Assembly (NCBI RefSeq): GCF_004784475.1 | Contig: NZ_SRRT01000008.1 | Location: 186,001-250,000, forward strand | Source of the DNA: Streptomyces bauhiniae | GTDB lineage: Bacteria; Actinomycetota; Actinomycetes; Streptomycetales; Streptomycetaceae | Direction: 5' to 3' | DNA: 64,000 nucleotides | Shown: piece after piece, positions 1 to 7,862 of the stretch | Numbering within the stretch: the first letter of the stretch is position 1 | Layout of the letters: every line of letters starts with the position of its first letter | The notes under the pieces: model-generated | Database searches by the model: none | What the model was told of the DNA's origin: nothing | Seen by the model: the letters and a program-made list of their open reading frames with translations, nothing else | Position numbers and translations under genes: made by a program

Positions 1-81
1 GCCCGCGCCGAGCACCGCCGCACCGAGGACCGCGCGCCGTCCGGTCGCGCGCGAGGGCTGGTTGGTCCGGTCGCTTTCCAT
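1..81 (-). CDS. N-terminus of a probable Tat-exported protein (partial)
   Basis: The gene starts with ATG at 81 and runs leftward off the window, so only 27 residues are visible. They begin MESDRTNQPSRATGRRAVLG and continue into an Ala/Gly/Leu/Val-rich stretch. The twin arginine followed by a hydrophobic segment looks like a Tat signal peptide (seen). A GGGAG Shine-Dalgarno lies about 6 nt upstream of the ATG. Nothing of the mature protein is in the window, so its function cannot be named. It is divergent from the acyltransferase at 369, across a 287-nt intergenic stretch in which I recognise no further feature. Confidence 0.7.
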   Translation of the reverse strand, partial: MESDRTNQPSRATGRRAVLGAAVLGAG

Positions 82-368
82 ACGCGTCTCCCGCTGTCGT
101 TACGAGGGTCTTCTTGGGTCTGACCTGTGCTGTGTCCGTTGGGGTGCGCGCCGATCGTAGGGGCGTGGACATGACGGAGGGGAGACCTCGGCGGGAACAC
201 GCGGGTGCGGGCCGATGGCACGACGGGGTGTTCCGCGGCGGATGAGCCCGTGTCAACAACACGTAAGACCTCGGTGAATCGCGCTGCCCGATGTGCGCTT
301 TTCCCATAGCCGCGAGTAATGTCCTCACCTGCACAGACTCATATCGTCCGCTCGGCCTGGAGGACCCG

Positions 369-1040
369 TTGTCCCGCTTCGCGCTCATCAAGGCAGTGCT
401 CGCGCCGGCCATGCGCCTGATGTTCCGCCCCCAGGTGGAGGGCCTTGAGCGCATCCCCGGTGAGGGCCCGGTGATCCTGGCGGGCAACCACCTGACGTTC
501 ATCGACTCGATCGTGCTGCCGGTGGTGTCCAAGCGGCAGGTGCAGTTCATCGGCAAGGACGAGTACGTCACCGGCAAGGGGATCAAGGGGCGGGCCATGG
601 CCTGGTTCTTCACCGGGGTCGGCATGATTCCGGTGGACCGGGACGGTGCGAATGGCGGCGTGGCCGCGCTGATGACGGGGCGGCGGGTGCTGGAGGAGGG
701 GCGGGTCTTCGGGATCTACCCCGAGGGGACTCGCTCTCCCGACGGGCGGCTGTACCGGGGGCGTACGGGGATTGCTCGGCTGACGCTCATGACGGGGGCG
801 CCGGTGGTGCCGTTCGCCATGATCGGCACGGACAAGCTTCAGCCTGGGGGGAAGGGGTTTCCCCGTCCGGGGAAGGTGACGGTTCGCTTTGGCGAGCCTA
901 TGGAGTTCTCCCGGTATGAGGGGATGGATCGGGATCGGTATGTGCTGCGGGCTGTGACGGATTCTGTGATGGCTGAGGTTATGCGGCTTTCTGGGCAGGA
1001 GTACGTGGATATGTACGCCACGAAGGCCAAGGCTGCGTGA
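369..1040 (+). CDS. 1-acyl-glycerol-3-phosphate acyltransferase family protein (PlsC-like)
   Basis: Predicted membrane-associated acyltransferase of phospholipid synthesis that transfers an acyl chain to lysophosphatidate. The catalytic HX4D motif is at residues 41-46 (HLTFID) and the substrate-binding EGTR motif at 119-122, the usual PlsC arrangement. At 224 aa it has normal length for short actinobacterial members. A longer reading from ATG 291 is open, but I chose TTG 369: GGAGG lies 5 nt before it, and the protein then begins (M)SRFALIKAVLAP as homologues do. The last 150 nt use noticeably more T and A at third positions than the first half. It converges on the MFS gene ending at 1109. 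Confidence 0.85.
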   Translation: MSRFALIKAVLAPAMRLMFRPQVEGLERIPGEGPVILAGNHLTFIDSIVLPVVSKRQVQFIGKDEYVTGKGIKGRAMAWFFTGVGMIPVDRDGANGGVAALMTGRRVLEEGRVFGIYPEGTRSPDGRLYRGRTGIARLTLMTGAPVVPFAMIGTDKLQPGGKGFPRPGKVTVRFGEPMEFSRYEGMDRDRYVLRAVTDSVMAEVMRLSGQEYVDMYATKAKAA

Positions 1041-1058
1041 GGTTGTTTTTTGGGCGTG

Positions 1059-1100
1059 GGTGCGTTGTGGCTTGTCGCGCAGTTCCCCGCGCCCCTGGGT
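1059..1100 (-). repeat. Gene-end repeat, copy 1
   Basis: This 42-nt block is nearly identical to 6304-6345, differing at 2 positions. On the minus strand it begins close to the stop codon of the MFS gene (stop 1109-1111) and reads through GGGGCGCGGGGAACTGCGCG. Its core can fold through self-complementary GCGC blocks. The second copy lies in the same orientation at the end of argH. From memory, this kind of sequence is dispersed in Streptomyces chromosomes behind stop codons. A role in transcription termination or mRNA 3' ends is inferred. Confidence 0.75.
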
Positions 1101-1108
1101 AGGCACGG

Positions 1109-2632
1109 TCAGGCCGCGTTTTCCAGCCTCTGCCCCTTCAGCAGGAACCACGCCGCCACCGCAGTCATCAGCAGTACCGCCGCTCCCGCTCCTGACGCCA
1201 AGTGCAGGCCGTGTACGAAGGATTCTCTGGCCGCTTCCAGCAATGCCTCTGATCTCGGGGTGGGCATTGCCGTTGAGGCTTCCACTGCCGCGCCCAGGGA
1301 CTCGTGGGCGGATTCCGGGGTGCCCGGTGGGGCTGTGAAATTGCGGTAGGCGGCCGTCACGATCGAGCCCAGCAGGGCGATGCCCAGGGCCGCGCCCAGT
1401 TCGTACGCCGTTTCCGAGACGGCCGAGGCGGCGCCCGCGCGGTTCTTGTCGACGCTGGAGAGGATGACGTCGGAGGTGACGGTGAAGGAGAAGCCCGCGC
1501 CGGTGCCGACGATCAGCAGGGCGGCGCCGAGCAGGGGGTAGCCGGTGGTGGCGTCGAGCGTGGTGAGGACGGCGAGGGAGACGCCGATCGCGGCGAGGCC
1601 GCCGGAGACCACCGCGCGTACCGAGAAGCGGCGGGCCGCGCGGCCCGCGATCAGACCGGCCACCACCGCGCCGACGGCGGCGGGCAGTTCGGCCAGGCCC
1701 GCCTCGAACGGGTGCCTGCCCTGGACCAGTTGCAGGAACTGGGACAGGAAGAACACCAGCCCCGACATCCCGAGCACCGTCAGCAGATCCGCCAGCACCG
1801 CCCCGCTGAAGCCCCGGTGCCGGAACAGCCGCATGTCCAGCAGCGGGGTCGGCAGGGTGAGCTGGCGCCGGACGAACCCGTACAGCGCGGCGGCGCCCAG
1901 CAGGCCGGTGGCCAGCGTGAGCGGGCCGAAGCCGTGGGTCGCGGCCTCCTTCACCGCGTAGACCAGCGCGAGCATGCCGACCAGGGACAGCAGCACGCTC
2001 GCCAGGTCCCACGGGCCGGGGTTCGGGTCGCGGGACTCGGGCAGGGTGCGGATGCCGACCAGGACCAGGACCGCCATCACCGGCAGGTTGATCAGGAACA
2101 CCGAGCCCCACCAGAAGTGCTCCAGCAGGAAGCCGCCCACGATGGGGCCGACGGCCGTGCCGGCGGAGGCGGTGGCGCCCCAGATGCCGATGGCGAGGCT
2201 GCGCTCGCGCGGGTCGTGGAAGAGGTTGCGGATCAGGGCCAGGGTCGCGGGCATCAGGGTCGCGCCCGCGACGCCGAGCAGGGCCCGCGCCAGGATCATC
2301 AGGCCGGGCGTGCTCGCGTAGGCGTTCAGCACCGAGATCGCGCCGAACGCGGCCGCGCCGCAGAGCAGGATGCGCTTGCGGCCGACGCGGTCGCCGAGGC
2401 TGCCCATCGAGACGAGCAGTCCGGCGATGACGAACGAGTAGACGTCCCCGATCCACAGCAACTGGGTGCCGGAGGGGTGCAGATCCTCGCTGATGTAGGG
2501 GGTGGCGAGGCCGAGGACGGTGGCGTCGACGGCGACGAGCAGGACGGCGAGGACCAGCACCGAGAGTGCCAGCCAGCGGCCGGGGCGCCGCTCGGTCTCG
2601 ACGGGTAGGGGCTGCCGCAGGGTGCTGGTCAT
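1109..2632 (-). CDS. MFS drug efflux transporter, DHA2 (14-TM) type
   Basis: A 507-aa integral membrane protein, hydrophobic throughout, that probably exports a drug or toxic metabolite in exchange for protons. After a short cytoplasmic N-terminus (MTSTLRQPLP) the first helix carries the VAVDATVLGLATP sequence typical of EmrB/QacA proteins. The inter-helix GDRVGRKR loop (motif A) and a QFLQLVQG region follow. An upstream extension of the open frame is a shadow of the TetR gene. The ATG at 2632 overlaps the TetR stop by 4 nt (ATGA), so the two are translationally coupled. Substrate is unknown, and regulation by the upstream TetR is inferred from context. Confidence 0.9.
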   Translation of the reverse strand: MTSTLRQPLPVETERRPGRWLALSVLVLAVLLVAVDATVLGLATPYISEDLHPSGTQLLWIGDVYSFVIAGLLVSMGSLGDRVGRKRILLCGAAAFGAISVLNAYASTPGLMILARALLGVAGATLMPATLALIRNLFHDPRERSLAIGIWGATASAGTAVGPIVGGFLLEHFWWGSVFLINLPVMAVLVLVGIRTLPESRDPNPGPWDLASVLLSLVGMLALVYAVKEAATHGFGPLTLATGLLGAAALYGFVRRQLTLPTPLLDMRLFRHRGFSGAVLADLLTVLGMSGLVFFLSQFLQLVQGRHPFEAGLAELPAAVGAVVAGLIAGRAARRFSVRAVVSGGLAAIGVSLAVLTTLDATTGYPLLGAALLIVGTGAGFSFTVTSDVILSSVDKNRAGAASAVSETAYELGAALGIALLGSIVTAAYRNFTAPPGTPESAHESLGAAVEASTAMPTPRSEALLEAARESFVHGLHLASGAGAAVLLMTAVAAWFLLKGQRLENAA

Positions 2633-3180
2633 GATTCCGCCCTGCGCAGCGCGCCGCCGAGCAGCAGCTCGGCGACCATCGTGGCGAAGTCTCGGGAGGC
2701 CACCCGGCCGTCCACCGCGGCCCAGGCGCACGAGGTGATCAGCCCGTAGAAGGCTTCGGTGAGCCAGCCGGGGGTGAGGTCGATACGGAGGTCGCCGTCG
2801 CGCTGGCCGCGCTGGAAGAGGGCGCTGATCCGGGCGTCCAGGCCCAGCCAGCCGGTGTTCTGCCCCGCGCCCTCCCAGAGCTGGTTCTCGCCGTAGAGGA
2901 AGGCGAGCAGTCCGGCGGCCGGCTCGATCTCGCGGACCAGACGGCGTACGGCGTCGGCGGCGGGGCCCTCGTCCAGCCGGGCGCGGTCGAGCGCCGCCTC
3001 GCACTCCGCGATGCCGAGCGCCTCCAGCGCGCGGACCAGCGCGTCGCGTCCGGCGAAGTGCCGGTGGAGCGTGGCACGGCTGATCCCGGCCGCGCGCGCG
3101 ACCTCGTCCATCGTCGCGGTGGACTTGCGGGTCAGCAGGGCGGCGGCGGAGCGCAGCACGTGGTCACGGTCGAGAGCCAT
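2629..3180 (-). CDS. TetR family transcriptional regulator
   Basis: A 183-aa probable repressor of the efflux gene it overlaps. The N-terminal helix-turn-helix (about residues 20-45, MDEVARAAGISRATLHRHFAG) is typical of TetR proteins. The rest is an alpha-helical ligand-binding domain containing a WEGAGQNTGWLGLDARI stretch seen in many actinobacterial members. The open frame extends to 3207. I chose ATG 3180 because the upstream start falls inside a perfect palindrome (3200-3217), the expected operator. A moderate GAGG lies about 12 nt before the chosen ATG. Ligand unknown. Confidence 0.88.
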   Translation of the reverse strand: MALDRDHVLRSAAALLTRKSTATMDEVARAAGISRATLHRHFAGRDALVRALEALGIAECEAALDRARLDEGPAADAVRRLVREIEPAAGLLAFLYGENQLWEGAGQNTGWLGLDARISALFQRGQRDGDLRIDLTPGWLTEAFYGLITSCAWAAVDGRVASRDFATMVAELLLGGALRRAES

Positions 3181-3199
3181 GAGACAAGGGTACCTCGAA

Positions 3200-3217
3200 T
3201 GAGACATTGATGTCTCA
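3200..3217. promoter_or_regulatory. Probable TetR operator
   Basis: Perfect palindrome TGAGACAT-TG-ATGTCTCA, 20 nt before the TetR start codon, with an extra GAGACA half-site at 3181-3186. Position and symmetry suggest the autoregulatory site of the TetR/MFS operon. Binding is inferred. Confidence 0.7.
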
Positions 3218-3272
3218 CCGTGGGCAGGTGAGGCCGTTCACCGGCGGAGAAGCCCCGCCCGCCGCCGTCCGA

Positions 3273-3683
3273 CTACGGGTGAGGCTCGTCTTCCCTCGTC
3301 GCCCCTGAGGCCGTGTTGTCGTAGACGGCCCTGGCCTCTGCGATGGCAGCGCGGTGCCGCTCCGCCCATTCCACGAGGCCGGTGAGGGAGGAGTGCAGCT
3401 CCTGAGCCATGGAAGTGAGGCTGTACTCGACCTTCGGCGGCACGGTGGGGTAAACGGTTCTCGTCAGCAGACCGTCGCGTTCCAGCCTGCGCAGGTTCAG
3501 GGTGAGCATCCGCCGGCTGATGCCTTCGACAGCTCGTTCCAGCTCGGTGAACCTGACGGGGCCGTGCGCGGCGGCGACCAGGATGCTGATGCTCCACTTG
3601 CCCGCCACGTGATCGATCACCTCGACCAGCGGACACGCCTGGGCGGTGACCTCCTGGGACACACGCGTGTTACTGCGTGACAT
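3273..3683 (-). CDS. HxlR/MarR-like winged-helix regulator
   Basis: A 136-aa HxlR-type regulator. It has the family hallmarks in order: CPLVEVIDHVAGKWSISIL (residues 17-35), the helix-turn-helix region RFTELERAVEGISRRMLTLNLRRLERDGLL, and the wing TRTVYPTVPPKVEYSLT. The single Cys at position 17 is the residue that acts as an electrophile or oxidant sensor in some HxlR proteins. An ideal GGAGG precedes ATG 3683. It is divergent from the MFS gene at 3765 over an 81-nt intergenic region with a palindromic site, so it probably controls that transporter. Confidence 0.9.
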   Translation of the reverse strand: MSRSNTRVSQEVTAQACPLVEVIDHVAGKWSISILVAAAHGPVRFTELERAVEGISRRMLTLNLRRLERDGLLTRTVYPTVPPKVEYSLTSMAQELHSSLTGLVEWAERHRAAIAEARAVYDNTASGATREDEPHP

Positions 3684-3712
3684 GAAAGTGCCTCCTTCCC
3701 TGGCTCCTGATG

Positions 3713-3736
3713 GTTACAGAAGATGGCGGCTGTAAC
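3713..3736. promoter_or_regulatory. Probable HxlR operator
   Basis: Perfect inverted repeat GTTACAG-N10-CTGTAAC between the divergent hxlR-type gene and the MFS gene. Arm spacing of about two helical turns fits a dimeric winged-helix regulator. Assignment to this HxlR protein is inferred from location. Confidence 0.68.
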
Positions 3737-3764
3737 AAATAGTTCCCCAAAGGGAGGTACGACC

Positions 3765-5234
3765 ATGCCCATGTCCCACGCACGGGCGAGTGCGTCACCC
3801 TGGCTGACCGTCATCCTGCTCTGCGTCGGCCAGATGATGATCGTCCTGGACCAGAACATCGTGAACGTGGCGCTGCCCGCCGTACAGCGTGGCCTCGGAA
3901 TCTCCTCCGGGAACCTGATCTGGGTGGTCAACGCCTACGTGATTCCGTTCGGTGGTCTCCTGCTGCTGGCCGGACGGCTCGGTGACCTGATCGGGCGGAA
4001 GGCCGTCTTCCTCACCGGGATCGTGTTGTTCAGCGCCTCTTCGGTGCTGTGCGGTCTCGCGGCCGGCGAGAGCGTGCTGATCGCCTCCCGCTTCCTCCAG
4101 GGGATCGGTGGGGCGGTGGCCTCCGCCTGCATCCTCGGCATGGTCGCGACCGTGTTCTCCGGTCGCCGCGAGCAGGCTCAGGCCATCGCCGCGTACAGCT
4201 TCGCCTCGGCGGGCGGCGGCGCGGTCGGGCCGCTGCTCGGCGGCGTCCTCACCGAACTGCTCAGCTGGCACTGGATCTTCTTCATCAACGCACCGATCGG
4301 TGCCGCCCTCGTCCTGGTCGGCGCACGAGTGCTCCCCGGGCAACGCGGCGAGGGCCTGGGCAAGGGCACCGACTTCCTGGGAGCCCTGCTGCTCATGGCC
4401 GGCATGACGCTCTTGGTGTACACCGTCGTGGACGCCGAGCGAGTCGGATGGGCAGCGCCCCGGACCCTGCTGCTCGGTCCTCTGGCCCTCGTGTCGCTGA
4501 TCGGGTTCGTGGTCCGCCAGGCCACGGCCGCCAGACCGCTGTTGCCACTGACTTACTTCCGCTCGCGGAGCCTGGCCGCGGCCAACATCGTCCAGTTCCT
4601 GATGATCGGCGGCATGTTCGGCCTGTTGTTCTTCGGCACGCTCTATCTCCAGCGGGTGCTGAGGTATGGCTCCCTGCGGGCCGGCATGGCGTTCGTGCCC
4701 ATCGCCGTGGTGATCGCGGCGGTGTCCCTCGGTCTTTCGACCCGGCTCATCACCAGGTTCGGCCGGCGCGCGATGCTGCTGCTCGGGCTCGCCCTCGTCG
4801 TCGGGGCGTTCGTCATGCTGTCGTTCGCCCGCGTCGACGGCGTCTACCTGGTGGATTTCCTTCCGGCCGGTCTCGTCATGGGGCTCGGCTTCGGCCTCGC
4901 CGCGCCCGCCGTCATGGGACTCGGCATGGCCGCCGTCACGCCCGCCGAGTCCGGCATCGCCTCCGGGCTGTTCAACACCACTCAGCAGATCGGGGGCGCG
5001 ATCGGCCTGACCGTGCTGAGCGCCTTCGTCAGCGCGCGTACCGACAGCCTCACCGCCGCGGGGAAGACCGAGACGGAATCGCTGGCCGGCGGCTACCACG
5101 TGGCCTTCCTGGCCGCCTCCGGATTCGCGCTGGCCGCCTTGCTCGTCGGCGCCGGCCTGCTCAGGGGAGCGCCGTCCGTGGGCATGGAGCAACAGAGCAC
5201 GGCGTCTCCCGAACACCACACCCCGGTCTCCTGA
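3765..5234 (+). CDS. MFS transporter, DHA2 (EmrB/QacA) type
   Basis: A 489-aa, 14-helix membrane efflux protein. Helix 1 contains MMIVLDQNIVNVALPAVQ, the N-terminal signature of the DHA2 group. GRLGDLIGRK (motif A) follows helix 2, and the motif C region AAYSFASAGGGAVGPLLGG lies in helix 5. I chose ATG 3765, preceded at 7 nt by AGGGAGG, over an upstream open start at 3723 that would lie within the intergenic operator. A C-terminal polar tail follows the last helix. It is divergent from, and probably regulated by, the HxlR gene. Substrate unknown. Confidence 0.9.
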   Translation: MPMSHARASASPWLTVILLCVGQMMIVLDQNIVNVALPAVQRGLGISSGNLIWVVNAYVIPFGGLLLLAGRLGDLIGRKAVFLTGIVLFSASSVLCGLAAGESVLIASRFLQGIGGAVASACILGMVATVFSGRREQAQAIAAYSFASAGGGAVGPLLGGVLTELLSWHWIFFINAPIGAALVLVGARVLPGQRGEGLGKGTDFLGALLLMAGMTLLVYTVVDAERVGWAAPRTLLLGPLALVSLIGFVVRQATAARPLLPLTYFRSRSLAAANIVQFLMIGGMFGLLFFGTLYLQRVLRYGSLRAGMAFVPIAVVIAAVSLGLSTRLITRFGRRAMLLLGLALVVGAFVMLSFARVDGVYLVDFLPAGLVMGLGFGLAAPAVMGLGMAAVTPAESGIASGLFNTTQQIGGAIGLTVLSAFVSARTDSLTAAGKTETESLAGGYHVAFLAASGFALAALLVGAGLLRGAPSVGMEQQSTASPEHHTPVS

Positions 5235-5258
5235 CCGGCGGCGGGACGGCCCGGTCAG
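5231..5258. terminator. Bidirectional hairpin between convergent genes
   Basis: CTGACCGG (5231-5238) pairs perfectly with CCGGTCAG (5251-5258) around a 12-nt loop. The left arm includes the MFS stop codon, and the aldo-keto reductase stops 16 nt further on. It probably terminates both convergent transcripts. No U-tract is present, which is normal for Streptomyces. Confidence 0.6.
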
Positions 5259-5274
5259 AGGAGCCGTCAACCTC

Positions 5275-6246
5275 TCATTGCCAAGGCAGCTCGCCGCGTC
5301 GTGCCCAGTAGGTGTGCGGGTCCTCCGCGAGGGTGTCGAGACGGGCCCGCTGGTCGTCGCTGAGGTCGACGGCGGCGGCGTGCAGGTTGGAGCCGAGCTG
5401 GGGGACGGTCGCGGCGCCGGAGAGGACGACGCCGGCCCAGGGGCGGCAGAGGATCAGCGCGAGGGCGACGGCGTCCGTGCCGAGGCCGGTCTCCTCCGTG
5501 ATGTCCCGCAGGGGCTGGGGGGCGTGGTCCGGGGCGAGCCTGCCGTTGGCCATGCCCTCCTTGACGATCACCGTGAGCCCGGCGTCGTGGGCTTGCGCGA
5601 GCGCGGGGCCGGCCGAGGTCTCCAGGGCGTTGTACGTGGACTGCACGGTGCGGAACAGGGGCGTGCCGTCGACGGTGATCTCCAGAGCGGCCCGGATGGT
5701 GTCGGCCTGGGCGGGGCCGCTGGTGGAGAAGCCGATGGTGAGGCCGCCTGCGGCCGCTTCGGCGAGCCTTTGATGCAGGGCGCGGTCGGTGAGGGCGGGG
5801 CTGTCGGGGGTGAGGGAGTGGATCTGGTACAGGTCCAGCCGGTCCCCGAGCAGTTCGGCCGTTTCGGCGCGCTGGCGGTCGTACGTGGGGAGGGTGTGGT
5901 CCTTGATCTCGTGCTGGTCGGCGTCGGTGGACCAGTCGGCGGTGTAGGTGTAGCCCCACTTGCTGCCGATCACCACGTCGTCGGCGTCCGGGCGGGCCTT
6001 CAGCCAGTTCGCGAGGAACTCCTCGCTGCGGCCGTAGGAGCGGGCGGCGTCGAAGTAGCGGACGCCTTGGGCGTAGGCGGCGTCCAGTAGTTCGTGCGTG
6101 CGGGTTTGTAGCGCCTTGGCGCTCCGGTCATCTCCTAGGTCTTTGGCTCGGTTCAGGTTGATGTAGGCGGGGCGGCCTACCGCGGCCAGGCCCAGACCTA
6201 GGTGGCAGGTGGGGGTGGTGGCGGAGGAGAGGCGAGTGAAGGGCAT
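5275..6246 (-). CDS. Aldo/keto reductase
   Basis: A 323-aa predicted cytosolic NAD(P)H-dependent oxidoreductase with a TIM-barrel fold. The catalytic tetrad is recognisable: Asp and Tyr in VRYFDAARSYGRSEE, Lys in DVVIGSKWGY and His in LDLYQIHSLT. A C-terminal cofactor-phosphate region (SGAATVPQLGSNL) is also present. I used ATG 6246 (MPFTRLSSA). A TTG at 6273 is also open, but neither start has a strong Shine-Dalgarno. It lies 94 nt downstream of argH on the same strand, separated by a gene-end repeat. Substrate unknown. Confidence 0.85.
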   Translation of the reverse strand: MPFTRLSSATTPTCHLGLGLAAVGRPAYINLNRAKDLGDDRSAKALQTRTHELLDAAYAQGVRYFDAARSYGRSEEFLANWLKARPDADDVVIGSKWGYTYTADWSTDADQHEIKDHTLPTYDRQRAETAELLGDRLDLYQIHSLTPDSPALTDRALHQRLAEAAAGGLTIGFSTSGPAQADTIRAALEITVDGTPLFRTVQSTYNALETSAGPALAQAHDAGLTVIVKEGMANGRLAPDHAPQPLRDITEETGLGTDAVALALILCRPWAGVVLSGAATVPQLGSNLHAAAVDLSDDQRARLDTLAEDPHTYWARRGELPWQ

Positions 6247-6303
6247 CGTGGCGGTCCGTTCGTTCGGCTCCAAGGGGGCGCGCGACCAACGTAACGGGCT
6301 GCC

Positions 6304-6345
6304 GGTGCGTTGTGGCTGGTCGCGCAGTTCCCCGCGCCCCTAGGT
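6304..6345 (-). repeat. Gene-end repeat, copy 2 (contains the argH stop codon)
   Basis: Second copy of the 42-nt element at 1059-1100, same orientation, 2 mismatches. The TAG stop of argH (6340-6342) is part of the repeat. Adjacent sequence also carries GCGCGACCA (6280-6288), which is complementary to TGGTCGCGC (6317-6325) inside the repeat, giving a 9-bp stem with a 28-nt loop between argH and the aldo-keto reductase gene. A 3'-end or terminator role for argG-argH mRNA is inferred. Confidence 0.75.
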
Positions 6346-7776
6346 TGCGCTGCTCTTGGCCTTTGCCCATTCGTGCTGGTTGGCCACGTCCTGCTTTACC
6401 TCCGCCAGTTGCAGCGCCACCGCGCTCGGCGCAGTACCGCCCCTCCCATTGCGGGACGCCAGCGCGCCCTTGACGTTCAGTACCGTGCGGACCTCCGGGG
6501 TGAGGTGGGGGGAGATCTTGGCGAACTGGTCGTCGGTGAGGGCGTCGAGTTCCTTGCCGTCCGCCTCCGCGACCTTGACGCACTCCCCCGCGACCTCGTG
6601 GGCTACGCGGAACGGGACGCCCTGGCGGACCAGCCACTCGGCGATGTCGGTGGCGAGGGAGAAGCCGGCCGGGGCCAGTTCCTCCATGCGGTCGCGGTGG
6701 ACGGTGAGGGTGGCGATCATGCCGGTGAAGGCGGGGAGCAGTACCTCGAGCTGGTCGCAGGAGTCGAAGACGGGCTCCTTGTCCTCCTGGAGGTCGCGGT
6801 TGTACGCGAGCGGCAGCGCCTTCAGCGTGGCCAGCAGGCCCGTGAGGTTGCCGATCAGCCGGCCGGACTTGCCGCGCGCCAGCTCCGCGATGTCCGGGTT
6901 CTTCTTCTGCGGCATGATCGAGGAACCGGTGGAGAACGCGTCGTGCAGGGTGACGAAGGAGAACTCCTTCGTGTTCCAGATGATGATCTCCTCCGCGATC
7001 CGCGAGAGGTCGATGCCGATCATCGCGGTGATGAAGGCGAACTCCGCCGCGAAGTCCCGCGAGGCCGTGCCGTCGATGGAGTTGCCCGCGCTCCCCCGCT
7101 CGAAGCCGAGGTCACGCGCGACCGCCTCGGGGTCGAGCCCGAGGGAGGAACCGGCGAGCGCCCCGGAGCCGTACGGGGAGACGGCCGTGCGCTCGTCCCA
7201 CTGGCGCAGCCGCTCGGCGTCCCGGCCGAGGGACTGGACGTGGGCCAGCACATGGTGGGCGAAGAGCACCGGCTGGGCGTGCTGGAGGTGGGTGCGGCCG
7301 GGCATGGCCACGTCCGGGTGGGCCTCGGCGAGGCCGACCAGGGCGTCCTGGAGGTCCGCGATCAGACCGCCGATGATCCGGGCGTGGTCGCGCAGGTACA
7401 TCCGGAAGAGCGTGGCGACCTGGTCGTTGCGCGACCGGCCCGCGCGGAGCTTGCCGCCTAGGTCGGGGCCGAGCCGCTCCAGCAGACCGCGCTCCAGGGC
7501 GGTGTGCACGTCCTCGTCGGCGATCGTGCCGGTGAACTCCCCGGAGGCCACGTCGGCTTCGAGCTGGTCGAGCCCCGCGAGCATCCGGGTCAGCTCGTCC
7601 TGGTCGAGCAGGCCCGCCGTGTGCAGCACGCACGCGTGGGCGCGGGACCCGGCGATGTCGTAGGGGGCGAGCCGCCAGTCGAAGTGGACGGACGCGGACA
7701 GCTTTGCCAGGGCCTCGGCGGGACCGTCGGCGAAACGGCCGCCCCAGAGCCGTACGTCACCGCTGTTGCTGCTCAC
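6340..7776 (-). CDS. argH: Argininosuccinate lyase
   Basis: Last step of arginine synthesis: argininosuccinate to arginine plus fumarate, as a cytosolic homotetramer. The 478-aa protein shows the fumarase/aspartase superfamily signature GSSIMPQKKNPD at residues 284-295, with the catalytic Ser in this mobile loop. An upstream GRSRNDQVAT block (113-122) and THLQHAQP (162-169) are also present. Start GTG 7776 is preceded by GAGGAG at about 8 nt; a longer open frame to 7818 lacks this. It lies 86 nt downstream of argG on the same strand and is probably co-transcribed from the argG promoter. Confidence 0.97.
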   Translation of the reverse strand: MSSNSGDVRLWGGRFADGPAEALAKLSASVHFDWRLAPYDIAGSRAHACVLHTAGLLDQDELTRMLAGLDQLEADVASGEFTGTIADEDVHTALERGLLERLGPDLGGKLRAGRSRNDQVATLFRMYLRDHARIIGGLIADLQDALVGLAEAHPDVAMPGRTHLQHAQPVLFAHHVLAHVQSLGRDAERLRQWDERTAVSPYGSGALAGSSLGLDPEAVARDLGFERGSAGNSIDGTASRDFAAEFAFITAMIGIDLSRIAEEIIIWNTKEFSFVTLHDAFSTGSSIMPQKKNPDIAELARGKSGRLIGNLTGLLATLKALPLAYNRDLQEDKEPVFDSCDQLEVLLPAFTGMIATLTVHRDRMEELAPAGFSLATDIAEWLVRQGVPFRVAHEVAGECVKVAEADGKELDALTDDQFAKISPHLTPEVRTVLNVKGALASRNGRGGTAPSAVALQLAEVKQDVANQHEWAKAKSSAT

Positions 7777-7862
7777 TGCGTTGCTCCTCGAGCTCGTGGT
7801 GTGCCGCCGCCTCCCCACCCTGGCAGGCGGGGAGGCGGTCGGCCTGCTGCTGACGACGGTGC

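Noticed and set aside
339..2456. A 705-codon open frame on the minus strand across the acyltransferase and MFS genes
   Set aside because: Shadow frame: composition is Arg/Pro/Gly-rich, no family motif, and both real genes on the true frames explain the sequence.
1304..2608. Long plus-strand frame opposite the MFS transporter
   Set aside because: Antisense shadow created by G+C-biased third positions; Gln/Asp/Ala-rich with no domain.
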